From Grifola frondosa (lineage: Eukaryota; Basidiomycota; Agaricomycetes; Polyporales; Grifolaceae), in NCBI GenBank assembly GCA_001683735.1, contig LUGG01000004.1:682001-746000 (forward strand): a DNA stretch of 64,000 bases. The letters run 5' to 3'. Each line of letters starts with the position of its first letter. Within the stretch, counting starts at the first letter, position 1. The notes beneath the pieces were generated by a model, which was not told the DNA's origin, searched no databases, and saw only the letters and a list, made by a program, of their open reading frames with translations. Positions 11,530 through 23,629 of the stretch are shown piece by piece. The position numbers and the translations under genes were made by a program.

Positions 11530-14488
11530 ATGAACGGTGTGGCAACACCACCCACAAGCCATATTCTTCGGCCCCATCACATTCAGATATTGAAGGTCAT
11601 CATGCTAGCGTTTCATACGTTTGAAAATCAGACAATGCCTCCTCCGTTCATGCTTCACATATACCGCCTTGTTTTGAGCGAAGTATCAGAGGTATTATCT
11701 ATTCCCGTCTCGCTAGTGTTGACCACAAATCTCATTGATGCAGTAGGTGTCAGAACCGAGATCGTATAAGCAGTTGATGCTAGATATATCACGAGCGCCG
11801 ATGGCGGATATGCCAATCACGCGAGATTTCATTGCAAATCTCAATAAGGCTGTGAGTTCACCAGTGGAGGCACTTGTTCTTGTCTAATCAGCCAATCTAC
11901 AGCCGAAAGTCTTGCAGACACCAGAGCAATTGACTGAATTCTTTCAGGGTGAGACAATTCAAATAATATGTCGATGTTCTCTTATTGGGGTCGTAGGAAT
12001 TCCTGTGCTGTTCCTGGACCGAGATGAAGACGAAGTAAGGATGCTTCTTGGGCATACTTGTCAATGAAGTTCTAAAGTTAAAATTACAGATCGCGCGATT
12101 TGTAGGTCATTAAACACATCTGAGAATGTCAACATCCAACGATTAATTTCTAGAGCCGCCGCTCGCTGTTCGGTTATTTCTGCCGCCGTTGTTTTGTCAG
12201 CTTGTCAAATTATCATTCGGCGCCTTGGAACAATTGCATCACGATTATGTCAAATGGGTCAATCAAGTCGATTCAAAGCAGTTCTTCGGAACAGCAGGTC
12301 TGCCAGGCTACTCACAAAAGGACAAAGATCTACTCTCCAATGGTGCGTGAGCAGGGCCCATCTGCGGTTCTAGCAACTTAGTAGATCTGCTTCAGACTAT
12401 CAAATATTCAAAACCCGGGCTGACAAGAAGCAATATGCAACGGCCGAAGCTTACTCTGCGTGAGTTCCCCACTAGGCGCTTATTCAGGTATAGAATCGAA
12501 GTCGGTTCTTCAGATGGGAAAAGAGCCTTGCCGTCGGCGATATAACTGCCTCCGCTGAGAACTTGCGCCGATTCTTTGAGCAGCACTTTCATCTGGGCAA
12601 TGATTCGTGCGTGATGTTCAGTGTATTCGCTATTCATGATGCCAAGTTGCATTGTGCAGGGGCCTCCGACAACACGCCTTGTTAAACCTCGCTCGTATGC
12701 ATTATCTGCGCCAAGAGCCTCTGGCATGTCGCAAAGTGAGTGTGTCCCAGAGCATCTCTCGTATGTGGTTCAATATGGTATGCCATCTCAGATTCTACAA
12801 GAAGCTATCGGCGTTGCCCGAACCTGCAACGACAATAAAACCCTACAACATTGTCTAAGGTATGTCCTTGCTTTCCCGTTTGGTCTGCAATGAAATGTAC
12901 CGCTCCCAGCATGCTTCACCGACTCCCTCCTTTGGAACATGGTCGCAAAATGATTTTGAACGAGGTGCAATCCGATTTACATCCCCTTGAGATCCTCTAT
13001 GACGTGAAGAAGCTCGTGCAAATTGCGAATGTTTGCCAATATATCGCATTATATCCTTATGACTGATACCAGACCACACAGCAGCAACCATTGACGGCTG
13101 CATCTGAGAAAATCGTTCAAGCCGTGGCACTATACGATCACTATATCGACGTCCAGCGTGGTACGTTCGTCGAAGCCGAGCAGTGGGGACAGCATGCTGT
13201 CCAAAGCGTTGTGTGGAACATGTACGGTATGACTCCGAGAGAATCCCTATCTGTATTAAAAGCTGAATATTTTTCAACCCAGGTTGTACCCAGCTGGCGC
13301 AAGTCGAAGAGAACATCGTCACCGCTTTCACAGAAGTGGGTAGCAATGATAATTGCCGCCTTGTCGTGACTCTCAATCGAGCATACAACGTCAGTGCATA
13401 TGAACATTGACATTCAACATGCACACACTCATGCGGCTACTTGTATCTATGCAGCGAGCCCGTCAGGGCAAGTACGAAGGCGCGATAGCCACGCTGCTTG
13501 AACCTGACGTGTGGCGTGGGCTCAGCATGACAAACTATGGTCTTTGGGCGTCCGAGATATGGCATATATTGTCTCTTCGAGCGAGCCGCCGGTGCGTCCA
13601 TTGATGTTTCCTTGACTTCACCTTGAGTAATGCATCATCGCATTAGTGGCCAAGAGCGACAATTCAACGATTTTTTGAAACCGAAGCGGCCAAATGGACC
13701 TCATATGCCCAGAGAATACTGGTTTGGACCAAAGACTCCTTTATGGTCTATCATTCGCGATCCGCTATATGAGATGATGGAAATGCGAGTGAGTTACGTT
13801 CGCAGGACGGGAATGCTATGTGTTCACCTTCTTAAAACCTGATGAATTCTAGCGCATTGATCAGGGACACGCATGCGTTGACCAGCTTTTGACAGCTTTG
13901 TGGCACGCGGAATTCCAATGTCGGTATGGGCTGTATAGAACAGCTATCGTAATGCTGGCAGATATCGGTCTGGAATTCGGTATGACCAAATGGTGCCGGA
14001 GAATTGTCGACGAAATCATGCCTCAGGTATGCATGTGCCCTCTCTCTAAAGTTTCGCTTGATAATCAATTCTCGAAGGTCATCAACGGAGGTGACTTGGA
14101 GCAAAGAGGACTCGCATGCTTTACCCTCGCACGGTGTATCATCGCCGCAGGGAAATCAACACGTTCGTGCATTTATATCGAACTGTCCCATAAATTGTAT
14201 AACTAATTTTCATCAGCGGAATCTCTTCGAGAATGTCTTCTCTATCTCGAGCTCGCCGAGAAGGATTACACGGCGATTTCTCTTTTCCGCTCTCTCCAGG
14301 ACGTGCAATATCTGCAGTCTGTTGTATATCACAATCTCGATATGATAAAGGAGAGGGATGCTGCGGCAGTGCGACATGCGGAGACTGAGAAGCAGCGGAA
14401 GAAAGCGAACATCGTTATAGTTGAGGATTGGATAGAGGAGGTTTGGGCACTGGTTGCGGAAGTGGGAGCGGCGCTCGCGGCCAGGTGA
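11530..14488 (+). CDS. APC5: Anaphase-promoting complex subunit 5 (Apc5)
   Basis: TPR-like scaffold subunit of the APC/C ubiquitin ligase. Eighteen exons join in frame without correction: 11530-11691, 11747-11851, 11903-11948, 11997-12034, 12090-12105, 12154-12342, 12396-12459, 12514-12606, 12660-12735, 12792-12859, 12910-13030, 13073-13226, 13283-13389, 13455-13591, 13647-13788, 13853-14026, 14078-14162 and 14217-14488 (682 aa). The diagnostic Apc5 repeat reads LRQHALLNLARMHYLRQEP, then EAIGVARTCNDNKTLQHCL and SMLHRLPPLEHGRK. The C-terminal helices end with ECLLYLELAEKDYTAI. The N-terminus (HHIQILKVIMLAFHTFE) fits the family. Exon 5 is only 16 nt. The first intron's acceptor is read as CAGTAG at 11746, since the nearer CAG would give an immediate stop. 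Confidence 0.9.
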
Positions 14489-14689
14489 TCAGGGACATGT
14501 GATGAACTAGCGATGTAAAATCTCTCGTATGATTGAATTTCGCAAGTTTCACATCGTAGAGTTGAGTATCGCACCTGAGGTCTGAGCTGAGACGTCTACC
14601 CAAGCCGCACAATACACACATTGTCTTCCGTGACGTCCGGTAATTCTACCACTATTTAACGTACACATTCTAAGCGACTACTAAAACTA

Positions 14690-16074
14690 TCTAGTGCCCA
14701 AACCACTCATCCTCCATGCGACCATCATTCTCACCCACGCAAAAGCCCATATCGCATTCCGTATCTTTAGTACATTCACAGGGATGAACCCCAGCAGTTT
14801 GATTGGCTTGTCGTTCGTCCATGGACATGAGCGCGAGCAGCTCCTTCGTCATGCGAATGACCGTCACTGCACGCTCGTGTCTAGCGGTCGCTCATCTCCG
14901 TAACGGTAAGTCTCGGTCGCTTGTCGTGTTGGCCAACGTACTTGGGTGTTTCGCAAGTTGCGGGCCTAGAAAAAGGCATTACGTAGGCCGAGATTCATGC
15001 CTTGGCCACCGGGAGGAGAGAGTATGTGTGCGTCGTCACCGAGGAGTAGGATCGGTCCCCCCTTCATGTTCGTGCCTTCTACGTCGAGGCGCGTATAGAA
15101 GGTGTCTGCAATGGCAGAATGCGTGCGAAAGCATGTCGACCACAGCGTCTTTGTTATAGTAACCTTCGCGGTAACAGATTTATATGGACCCACGCTATTG
15201 GGACCCCACATGTCCATGAGCGACTGGAGATACTCTAAGGACGGTGAGTGTTGGGAAGGACCCCAGGATGGATGAATACTGACTGTGATGCGGTACACTT
15301 CCTTCTCAACCTCGCGTGCAGGTGGCAGAGGAACTACAAGAAAAGCGTTACGAGGCGAAAGAATGTTCACAGTGCGGCCGGAAGAAAACGGATGGGGAGA
15401 ATTGAATACGACATCTGCGATGATCAGTTGTGTGAGGAACCCTGCAGTTTCGTCGATGTTCTCGCCGTCTGGGTCTGCCCAACCGACGCCAGCAACACGA
15501 CGTACCTGAAGACAAGTATCAGATGGAGCTCTACGGCGCACATATCTGTTCTTTGCTTACGGTCGATCGACTACCATCAGCGCCGCCATCGAATGTGACA
15601 TCAGTAGTGTGACTGTCTTGATCATTGGGCCTCAAACCGACGACTTTGAATCCCATGCTCACGAACTTTCTCTCCCAGAACCTGCGCTGTGACATTCTGT
15701 GGGACGACGAGAATGAAGGGGTATTTGGTGTATGGCGCGAGGGCATCAAAAGCTGTCGGATTGAGGAAAGTAGAACCGGTCCATATTGTCATGACAGTGA
15801 TCGGGCTGCAACGGGTGTTTCTGAACATCGTATTCCTTCCAAGGCCTTGTGTATGAAATTTCAGTGAATTAGCACTTTTATGTTTGGAATAAAACACACA
15901 TGCCTCGAGCGTCGCAGCATGGACAACCAGGCAGGAGATGTGTTGTCACCACGGAGTACGCTATCCGCTACGGTGACATCCTGACATCCTTCGCTCCATA
16001 ACGAGAGAGCAATCGCGAGGCCCGTTGGACCACCACCGACAATCAGGTACGTCCGTGCTTTCTGGGAGCGACAT
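14690..16074 (-). pseudogene. Decayed FAD-dependent monooxygenase, tandem copy of the gene at 16547-18016
   Basis: Aligns by eye along its whole length with the upstream paralogue: MSLPESTDV start, GGGPTGLAIALSL FAD-binding motif, TAFDALAPYTKYPF, GADG, VAGVGWADPDGENIDE, SPSLEYLQSL, GDDAHILSPPGGQGMNLG, MTKELLALMSM. It is broken at many places. Extra or missing single bases occur in the FAD-motif exon (near 16055 and 15930) and near 15800. About 18 nt and 30 nt are missing around 15640-15670 and 15585-15600 relative to the paralogue. A stop follows GLRNAFF near 14966, beyond which C-terminal homology continues only in shifted frames to about 14690. This density of lesions and the real deletions go beyond the scattered single-base problems elsewhere, so decay is favoured. 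Confidence 0.8.
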
Positions 16075-16546
16075 GAACTTTAGAACGGTTGATAAATGGC
16101 TCTTTAGACGGTGTGCGATATCTTTCTTTTTAGGTGGCCTACTCACCATCGGGTGTATGCTGGTGCATGTCCTGAAAGTCCCGTCAGTCACAACGGCGCC
16201 ACATGTCCATTTGCTGGTGGTAATCAAGACCAATGGGGCTAGCGATCCAAAAAGTAAAGTGCCAAGCGGCCAAATTCCAAAGGTACTTTCGAATCTGTAA
16301 CAGCGCTTTCAAGACATTTAGAGATGTCGGTACTTACAATCGATGCAGGAAAAATGAGCAGGCACTTGCATAGTGAGAACATGAAATTCATGGTGTGGCC
16401 TAATGTTACATCGAGTCGACATCGTCCATGAGAGGATGAGTTGAGTAGGGAGCTAGAGAACATAAAAGAGCAAAACAATATGACTGTGGGCTTGATGATA
16501 AATCTCGAACGGAAGATAGTCAGGCCAACACGGATGCGTGGCGAAA
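16075..16546. other. Spacer between the tandem monooxygenase copies
   Basis: AT-richer sequence with no supported coding frame. It serves as the 3' end of the fuller copy and the former promoter of the decayed one. Confidence 0.4.
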
Positions 16547-18016
16547 TCACCTATTCCCCAAGCCGCTCAGCCTCCACGACAACATCATCCTCACCCACCT
16601 TGACTTCGTAATGAACCCCATAACTGCATTACGGATCGACGCGTAGTTGATAGGGATGAAGCCCAACACCTTGGTAGTCTCATCCTGCATCGACATCAGA
16701 CTAAGAATCTGCTTCGTCAAACGGATGATTCCCAATGCACGCTCCCGGCGGGCAGTCGCCCACGTACGCAGAGGCGAGTCCGGATCGCCCAATGTCACGC
16801 CTGACGGGAGAATATATTCCGCAAGGATAGGCCCCAGTGATATAGCATCGCGGATCCCGAGGTTCATGCCTTGGCCACCTGCAGGTGAATGGATATGCGC
16901 AGCATCGCCGAGGAGAAGTATTACCCCGCCTTCAGAGGAGGGCTCCTCGCTTACAGGGGTGTTCGCACCAAGGCGAGTAAAGAAGGTGTCGGCAATGGCA
17001 GAGTGGGTGCGGAAACGAGTGGACCAAAGGTTCTTCGAGATAGTCACTTTAGGGCTATCTTCAAAGGACACCTTCATATTATTTGGGCCCCACGCATCCA
17101 CCAGCGACTGGAGATATTCTGTGGACGGAGCATTGCGGAGGCACACCGAACGAATGCGGGATCCCGACTACGATGCGGTACACTTGCTCGTGAGGATTTT
17201 CCGGGGTGCGCAGAGGAATCACAAGAAACAAATTATTTCGCGAAAGTATGCCGATGACGCTGTCATGGGAGAACGGCAGGGGACCATCGAAGACAACGTC
17301 TGCCATGACCATTTGGGAGAGTATCTGACCAGTCTCGTCAATATTTTCGCCATCTGGGTCAGCCCAACCGACGCCGGCGATTTGACGGACCTTGATCACG
17401 AAGTTGTCAGCAACTTAGAAATGTATATAGACCGAAGTACTGACAGTGGATTTAACGCCATCGGCACCGACGACACAACGAGCATGAATGACCTTTCCGT
17501 CCTCAAATATGACGTCGGTAATTTGGTTATCTCGCTCGTTCGGTTTCAAATCGACAACTTTGTGTGGCCTAAAAACATTGATTCCGCGCTCGCGTACTTT
17601 TGCTCCTAACACACTCTCCGTGATGTGCTGCGGTACCACCAGAACAAATGGGTATTTGGTGTAAGGGGCAAGAGCATCGAAGGCGGCTGGGTGAATGAAG
17701 CTCTTGCCCGTCCATATGCTGATGGCAGTGGTTAGGTAGCCAGCTTCAATCAGCGCATCTGCACAATCGATGTTTTCCAATGCCTATACTAAAGATCATC
17801 GGGTGAGGACCACGGCTCCGTCGCTGTACATACCTCAAGTGTCGCAGCATGTACCACCAATGCACGCGATGTGTTCTCGCCTTGGAGGATACTATCAACA
17901 ACGGTGACGTCCGCACATCCTTGGTCCTGCAGAGACAAGGCAAGAGCCAAACCTACAGGGCCAGCGCCGACAATTAAGACGTCTGTGGTTTCCGGTAGTG
18001 AATCGACCAGTGACAT
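16547..18016 (-). CDS. FAD-dependent aromatic-type monooxygenase (class A, phenol hydroxylase-like)
   Basis: Single-component flavin hydroxylase fold that uses NAD(P)H and O2; the substrate is not predictable. Exons are 18016-17834, 17783-17445 and 17390-16547. Motifs in order: GAGPVGL (Rossmann GxGxxG, residues 17-22), GADGVKST (DG motif), GVGWADPDGENIDE, and GDAAHIHSPAGGQGMNLG (second FAD motif). Class A members of this family usually carry a C-terminal thioredoxin-like domain, but here the protein ends soon after the core (about 455 aa). The frame breaks near 17127-17134. Before it reads IPHSFGVPPQ, after it APSTEYLQSLVDAW; the paralogue has an unbroken stretch two bases longer there. One extra base or two missing bases would restore it. 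It may be intact apart from an assembly error, or it may be decaying like its neighbour. No other secondary-metabolism gene is nearby. Confidence 0.82.
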
Positions 18017-18576
18017 GATGAGGGAGTTGGACGTGATGGAGGTACAGTGTGATCGTGGTATACGTCTTTTGCAGCGTCTGTCGGGTGCATACGCAGATCG
18101 GAGTCCTATCTATCCCGCTCTTGCTGAATGAGGCCCGTCAGGCGGTCATCATTCGCTGTGCATTCGGATCCTGGTCCAAGCTCAAAGTTGGATGCCACAT
18201 GAACACCATTTATGTTCACGTGTCCCAGCCTTGACAGCTTCTGCTTACAGGTACTAGGCCGTGCACCTAGAAGTCACTACAAAGTCCTAGCTTGGCCGTA
18301 AAAATTCGCAGACCCTACATAGTTCGTCGTCTTTGAGACTGTCGGCGAGTGATGTCGTTGAAAGACCACTGGACGGAGCTCAAGAGCAACGTAGCTTGCA
18401 TGCAAGACATTCTGAGAATTGTACAATGATGATAATGAACTGATTCGATTCACCCAGAGAAGAGATGATGGAGAAATATAGCGTCGGTCGTGTTCGGGGT
18501 AACATCACCAGTCAAAAGTCGAAGCGGGCTGCTGCGGAGACGCCCGACGTCCGAAAATTCTTGCCTTCGTTTCAAA
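18017..18576. promoter_or_regulatory. Divergent upstream region, monooxygenase (-) / MAP1 (+)
   Basis: 560 bp with no supported coding frame. It must hold both promoters; no clear core element is recognised. Confidence 0.4.
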
Positions 18577-20563
18577 ATGAGTACCGCAACGATTTCTTGT
18601 CAAAGTTCCAATTGTCTCAATGGTCGCCCGCCTTCCCATTTGGAGTGTCCGACATGCAACAAGTACGTGCTATTTCTCCCGGAATGCAGAGACCCGTTTC
18701 ATGTTCTCTGTTTACTAGGCTTGGGATCAAGGGGTCATTCTTCTGTGGTCAGGAATGCTTCAAGGCTAACTGTAAGTACATCTTGATATGTGCAGAGGCT
18801 ACCAGGACGATGATAGTGGCTGACAGAGCTTCGTGTTTGGTATTGCAGGGGTGAATCACTCCGCAAATTCTTGCGGCCGCGTGGACTGATCATGTATGAA
18901 CAGAAAACACACAAGCTAATACATGAGCTTGCGACACCTCGCCAACCTCTTTTGGATGATCCCAACATCAATAGAGGTATGTTCTTCCATGCTATAGGAG
19001 AATTCCCGGTGTTGATCTCCATCCGCAGACGGAACTTTCAATCCTTTCGGAGATTTCGCTTTCACGGGGTTGCTGCGCCCGGTCTACCCGCTATCTCCCA
19101 AGCGCATTGTACCAGATCACATACAGAGGCCAGACTATGCGACTGATGGTAGGCTCCTGAAATTACTTCGCAACGCGAAGACGACAATGTAAGCCAACCA
19201 AAAACCTCTTCCCTCCCTCCCTGCAGCCGCAGGAATACCCACCGCAGAGAACAGACGGGCCGGCCAGCCCCCTCGAATACTGAACGCCGAGGAGCAAGAG
19301 AGGATGCGTACCGTCTGTCGGGTGAGTGCTGTGCTTCCTCAGACATGCTCCGCGAGCAAGCCGATCTCAAGCATGCCGAAGGCGCTCCTACTGCCAGCCC
19401 GTCTGACTACTATCACAACTAGCTAGCCCGCGAGGTGCTGGATATCGCCGCGTCGCATGTCCGGCCGGGCGTCACGACGGACTATATTGATGAGATTGTG
19501 CACAACGCTATTATTGAGCGCAATGCATACCCATCTCCTCTCAACTATCGTGGATTCCCGAAATCAGTATGCACGTATGTACCTTTTCTCGGTGTCATGT
19601 TCCCGGTGGTGCTGCCGCTAACCCCGCTGCAACCTGCAGGTCCCTGAACGAAGTAATATGCCACGGGATTCCTGATCAGCGGAAATTGCAGGAAGGCGAC
19701 ATCATTAATATTGGTACGAGAAGACATCTTCCCCGTTTGCCGCACGCTTCTCACACTATTGGCCTTCTTCTTTAGACGTCACGCTGTATTACGATGGTAG
19801 GCACGCCCTCCTCAGATTACATCTCCCCGATCTGACATGCATCCTCCTCAGGCTTTCACGGAGACCTCAACGAGACATACCCCGTTGGACGAGTAGATGA
19901 CGACTCTAAGAAGCTCATGCGCACAGCACGCCAGTGCCTCGACGATGCGATCAAGCTGTGCAAGCCTGGTGCCCTCTTCCGAGACCTAGGAAAGACCATG
20001 TACGCCCCTCCTCCATCTCCGTCGCCCTTCATATCTGACCTGCTCCGTTGGTGCCGCAGCGAGCCAATCGCACGTTCGAATGGTTGTGCGACCGTTCGGA
20101 CGTACTGCGGCCATGGCATCAATGACTTGTTCCACTGCGCACCCAACGTGCCGCACTACGCCAAGAACAAAGCAATAGGCACGATGAAGCCTGGCATGGT
20201 AGGCATTTTGTCAGTGTCTGCAGCCGGCACATTTGCTAATGGTTAATGAATGGACGCAATAGACCTTCACTATAGAGCCTGTGCGTACTACTTTCCCCCT
20301 TGCTCCGGGTTTTGCGTGACTGATCCGTGTGGGGTTTTAGATGATTAATTTGGGGCACAACTGGGACCAAGTGCACTGGCCGGACAGCTGGACAGCCACT
20401 ACCATCGACGGCAAGCGCAGTGCTCAGTTTGAGGAGACGCTACTGTGAGTGGCATCCTGCCTTACTCGAAGATCAGGACTGATTATTGCTACCTCTATAT
20501 AGAATAACAGAGACCGGCGTCGAGGTAATGACGGCCGGGAAAAAGAGGGCAGACTTGGCGTAA
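18577..20563 (+). CDS. MAP1: Methionine aminopeptidase 1 (Zn-finger type)
   Basis: Removes initiator Met at the ribosome. Exons are 18577-18662, 18719-18771, 18849-18850, 18904-18976, 19029-19148, 19227-19321, 19423-19574, 19640-19713, 19776-19796, 19852-19999, 20060-20198, 20263-20280, 20341-20444 and 20503-20563 (1146 nt, 381 aa, no frame correction). N-terminal zinc finger: CQSSNC, CPTC, CGQEC, W, THKLIH. The peptidase domain has all five metal ligands: D219 (NIDVTL), D230 (HGDLNE), H293 (CGHGI), E326 (TIEPM) and E358 (QFEET). The third exon is a predicted 2-nt exon (GG) between two canonical introns; it completes the conserved Trp codon and is the only canonical path I found that keeps the finger histidines in frame. 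Confidence 0.93.
18849..18850 (+). other. MAP1: Predicted 2-nt microexon (GG) of MAP1
   Basis: Flanked by TTGCAG upstream and GTGAAT downstream. The introns are 18772-18848 (starts GTAAGT) and 18851-18903 (ends GAACAG). The split codon is T|GG and gives the Trp of the ANW-KTHKLIH motif. Confidence 0.65.
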
Positions 20564-20820
20564 ATACTAGATGTGTGCTCGAGCACAGCAGTTCCCTTCG
20601 TTGCATATGTAATGTATCCACAAACTCACTTCTCAGCAACAACGCCAACCATACAGTAACCCAGATTGTCCAGATTGTCCCCACATGCCTCCATAGTACG
20701 ACAACATGCAACTCATAACAAGGACTTTACACGATGCAATATCTATCGGCTGTGACAAAGTACACAAATCTACAGCAATGCATAAGGACGAGGATTTACC
20801 TCATCCTGACCACACAAAGA

Positions 20821-23629
20821 CTACTTTAGATCACGGCTTGACTTCCGCTTCAGAATCTCCTTGTTGAGATCCTTTGTTGCCTCCTTGAAGGTTTCTCCTC
20901 GGTCTAGCGCGCCTATCCGCTGGACAGGAACAGTGTCTGATAGGCTCGCTTTGCGCACCCTTCCGGGGCTGCATTTGCGGAAATGCAGGCCGTCGCTCTC
21001 GTGCACCTCCTCGCCGCTTGCCTTCAGGGACGCCGTGCTCTTCACGGACGCATTTGATGCCCTGCGCAGCCGCTGGATGTCCGCGTATGAGCTCCGCTGG
21101 CTGCGCGGGTTTGCGCTTAATAGGTCATCGGAGGGAAGGTACCCGAGGATGTTGTCGTAGTCCGGCTCCTCGTCGTCCGAGCCCTCAGGCGTAGGAGCAC
21201 GGCTGATCTCATGGCTCCGCGTGCCAGCCCATGCGCTCGTCCCACGCTTCGCACTACGGCTCCAGCCGAAGAGGCGTTCATCGAGCCACGTCTGAAAGGT
21301 TATCTCAGTAACATGTAGGTAAATGCGATATTGGGAAGGGGCTGACCATAGGGTGGACGAGCAAGTTGCCCTGCGCATCGACACCACCAGTCGCGCTCTT
21401 CCGTCGCCATATACCAGGCTGCCCAGAAGACGGTGGGACGCTCGCAGAAGGCACCAATATACGCGTCTAACATCGTTGTCAGACTCGTGCAAGATATGAC
21501 CAGGTGTTGATCAACATACCTGGTCGAAGTCTTCAAACAGTTGCGGCCCAAATTCGTTGATGACATCCGCCAGCTCGTTTGAAACTTCCTCCCGCATCGC
21601 CTTCAATCTATCCAGTGACCGCTGCTGTCCGGGGACGAGAGCAACAACCAATGGTCTCAATGACCTTGGACAAAGTGTCAGCGAACGAAAGAGGCGGGTA
21701 TATGCGGTGCACTCACTTCAAAACATCCATCCCGGCCTCCCCAAACTTCAGGGCGGCATATCCGATCATAGGCAGAGCGAGCATTACAAGGAACGGCGTC
21801 CAGATTCTCCACTTCAGAGGGACGCCTGCCTTGACAGCGACGACTGTGGCGAGGATCGCGTAAAGGGTGTATAGGACTGGTGTGACACCAAGGGAGATGA
21901 GGATTTTCCAGGTGGCCAACACGTCGCGTCCAGCTACTTTGACCACTGATGCTTCAAGTGCCTCTACAAGCCCATATCAGATGCTGTGTTCATCTGCACC
22001 TTGGAAGAACGTACCTTTCGCTTTTCTTCGTGAGATTATAGAAGCTAATAGGAAGATTGGTCCGTTGAGGATTACACCGGGCAGCGCCAATACTGTCCAC
22101 ACCATAAGCAGGAGTAGCCGGTAAGTAAGCAGACCTAATGTTTTCCACTCCGCTTTCTGCGCGCGGGGCACCTGTATATGTGGCATGAAGGACAAGTTAA
22201 CTAAGAATTATGCATGATGACGAACCTGATGGTCACGAAGACCAAGATCTCTAACAAGACGGTTGTATTTGAGGACATCCGTTCGAAGCTTCTGAACTTT
22301 CGGCTCGTCTTTGAAGTGCAAATAACCCTCGATGAAGCGCTTGTTGAGCTCGACTACTTGACCTAGCGTTAAGTGCTGCCCCGGCGTCTTGTACAAACGA
22401 CGCGCAGCCTGGATGAGCTGCGCATTCGCCACCAGATATAAGTACCCTTCAAATCAGGAGACTTACGGTGTACCTACCATCAACGTATCGTAATCTGGTG
22501 CCCGGATAGTCACAGTCTTGAGTGCGTCATAAATCACGTTGAGGAACTTCCCAACCGCGTCTCTTTTATGTGTGCCGCCCAGTTTGAACATATCCACAAG
22601 GTCTTGGGGGACATCAAGAGGCGTGCCGAATTCGACAACGGCACGAGACCGGAAGCGATGGGGATGGAAGTAGGAAAGGCCCACGGGTACAAGTTTCACT
22701 TTGACGTTAGGGTCATTGGCCATTACCCCCAGCGCCATCAACGAGACACCAGCTTTGAGAGGTAACAAGTCGGTACGGTCATGACTGCCACCTGCGAGCC
22801 ACATGTCAGAGGGAGATAGGGTGAATGACAGCGTGGCGAACCTTCAGGGAAGATACATATGCAGCCTCCGTCTGTGAGACATTGGTAGACATACTGATAC
22901 ATCTCGTGCTGATCAACAAAAGGCAACTTCTTGAAATCCAAGCCCTGTTGACCGCTCTCCTGAAGCTCCTTGACTTTCTCCCGTATTTTGGCCGTGCCTT
23001 TCCCACTCTCCCCGCCAAACTCCTTCTTAATTCGCAATTCTGTGTCCGACAATACCTCAACTACTTCAGCAACCGCAGAACCGACGGATTTGGGGAGCAT
23101 GATCTGCATTTTGGGCTTGAATTCAGAAAGGAATCGAGTACCATGGCCGATAACTAGGCATGGATCCTTCTCATACAGGGACACTTGACCAGTACCAGCC
23201 TTCGCATCGTCCGCGGCGCGGGCGACAGGTACTTCACGAGCTCTAAGTTTGAACTGAACGATAGATAGTAGGGCACTCACTACTTGACATCAACCGAGCG
23301 AAGAAACCCACAGCCCTCCTCTTCATGCTTTTGGCTGCGACAAGAGTCTGCACTCGCCGTTTCGTTTCCCGGTAAACCTCCATGTAGAGCAAGAGTGGAT
23401 CAACAAACTGACTCCAAAATGGTCAGCGTTAGCACAAGAGGCTCTGAGATTCAGACACATGCTTGATTATGATGTGGTGCAGCGACGAAGATGACGGGGC
23501 CATCGCGCGGAATATTGAAGGCGCCTCTGGGCGAATTTCACGAAAGAAGATGTTCGTGACCATCCTCCAGAAGACTAGCGCAACATCGTAAACGAGGTCC
23601 TGTGTGACGGCCTTTTGTAGAGTTTTCAT
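20821..23629 (-). CDS. SCT1: Glycerol-3-phosphate/DHAP sn-1 acyltransferase (Sct1/Gpt2 family)
   Basis: ER membrane enzyme for the first step of glycerolipid synthesis. Ten exons: 23629-23463, 23407-23281, 23231-22842, 22791-22478, 22417-22226, 22171-22015, 21963-21717, 21664-21520, 21466-21347 and 21291-20821 (776 aa with one correction). Acyltransferase motifs: PHHNQFVDP (H-x4-D, residues 54-59), FPEGGSHDRTDLLPLK (substrate motif, split by intron 3) and LVPVGLSYF. Hydrophobic segments lie in LLTYRLLLLMVWTVLALPG and in ATVVAVKAG..LALPMIGYAAL. A long Ser-rich C-terminal tail ends in KRKSSRDLK, as in yeast Sct1/Gpt2, where it is phosphoregulated. One base is missing in the G-run at 23529-23531 (EIRP then RGAFNIPRDG). 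Intron 1 (23408-23462) starts with GC, not GT. The start is taken at MKTLQKAV. Confidence 0.92.

Noticed and set aside
12090..12153. Skipping the 16-nt APC5 exon
   Set aside because: Joining exon 4 directly to exon 6 breaks phase; including the exon keeps it.
14966..15541. 191-codon minus-strand frame as an independent gene
   Set aside because: It is the C-terminal exon of the decayed monooxygenase copy; it has no start or FAD-binding half of its own.
17103..17130. A 28-nt intron (GTGTGC..CCACAG) to repair the monooxygenase frame
   Set aside because: It would keep phase but is far shorter than any other intron here (shortest about 40 nt) and would delete residues present in the paralogue.
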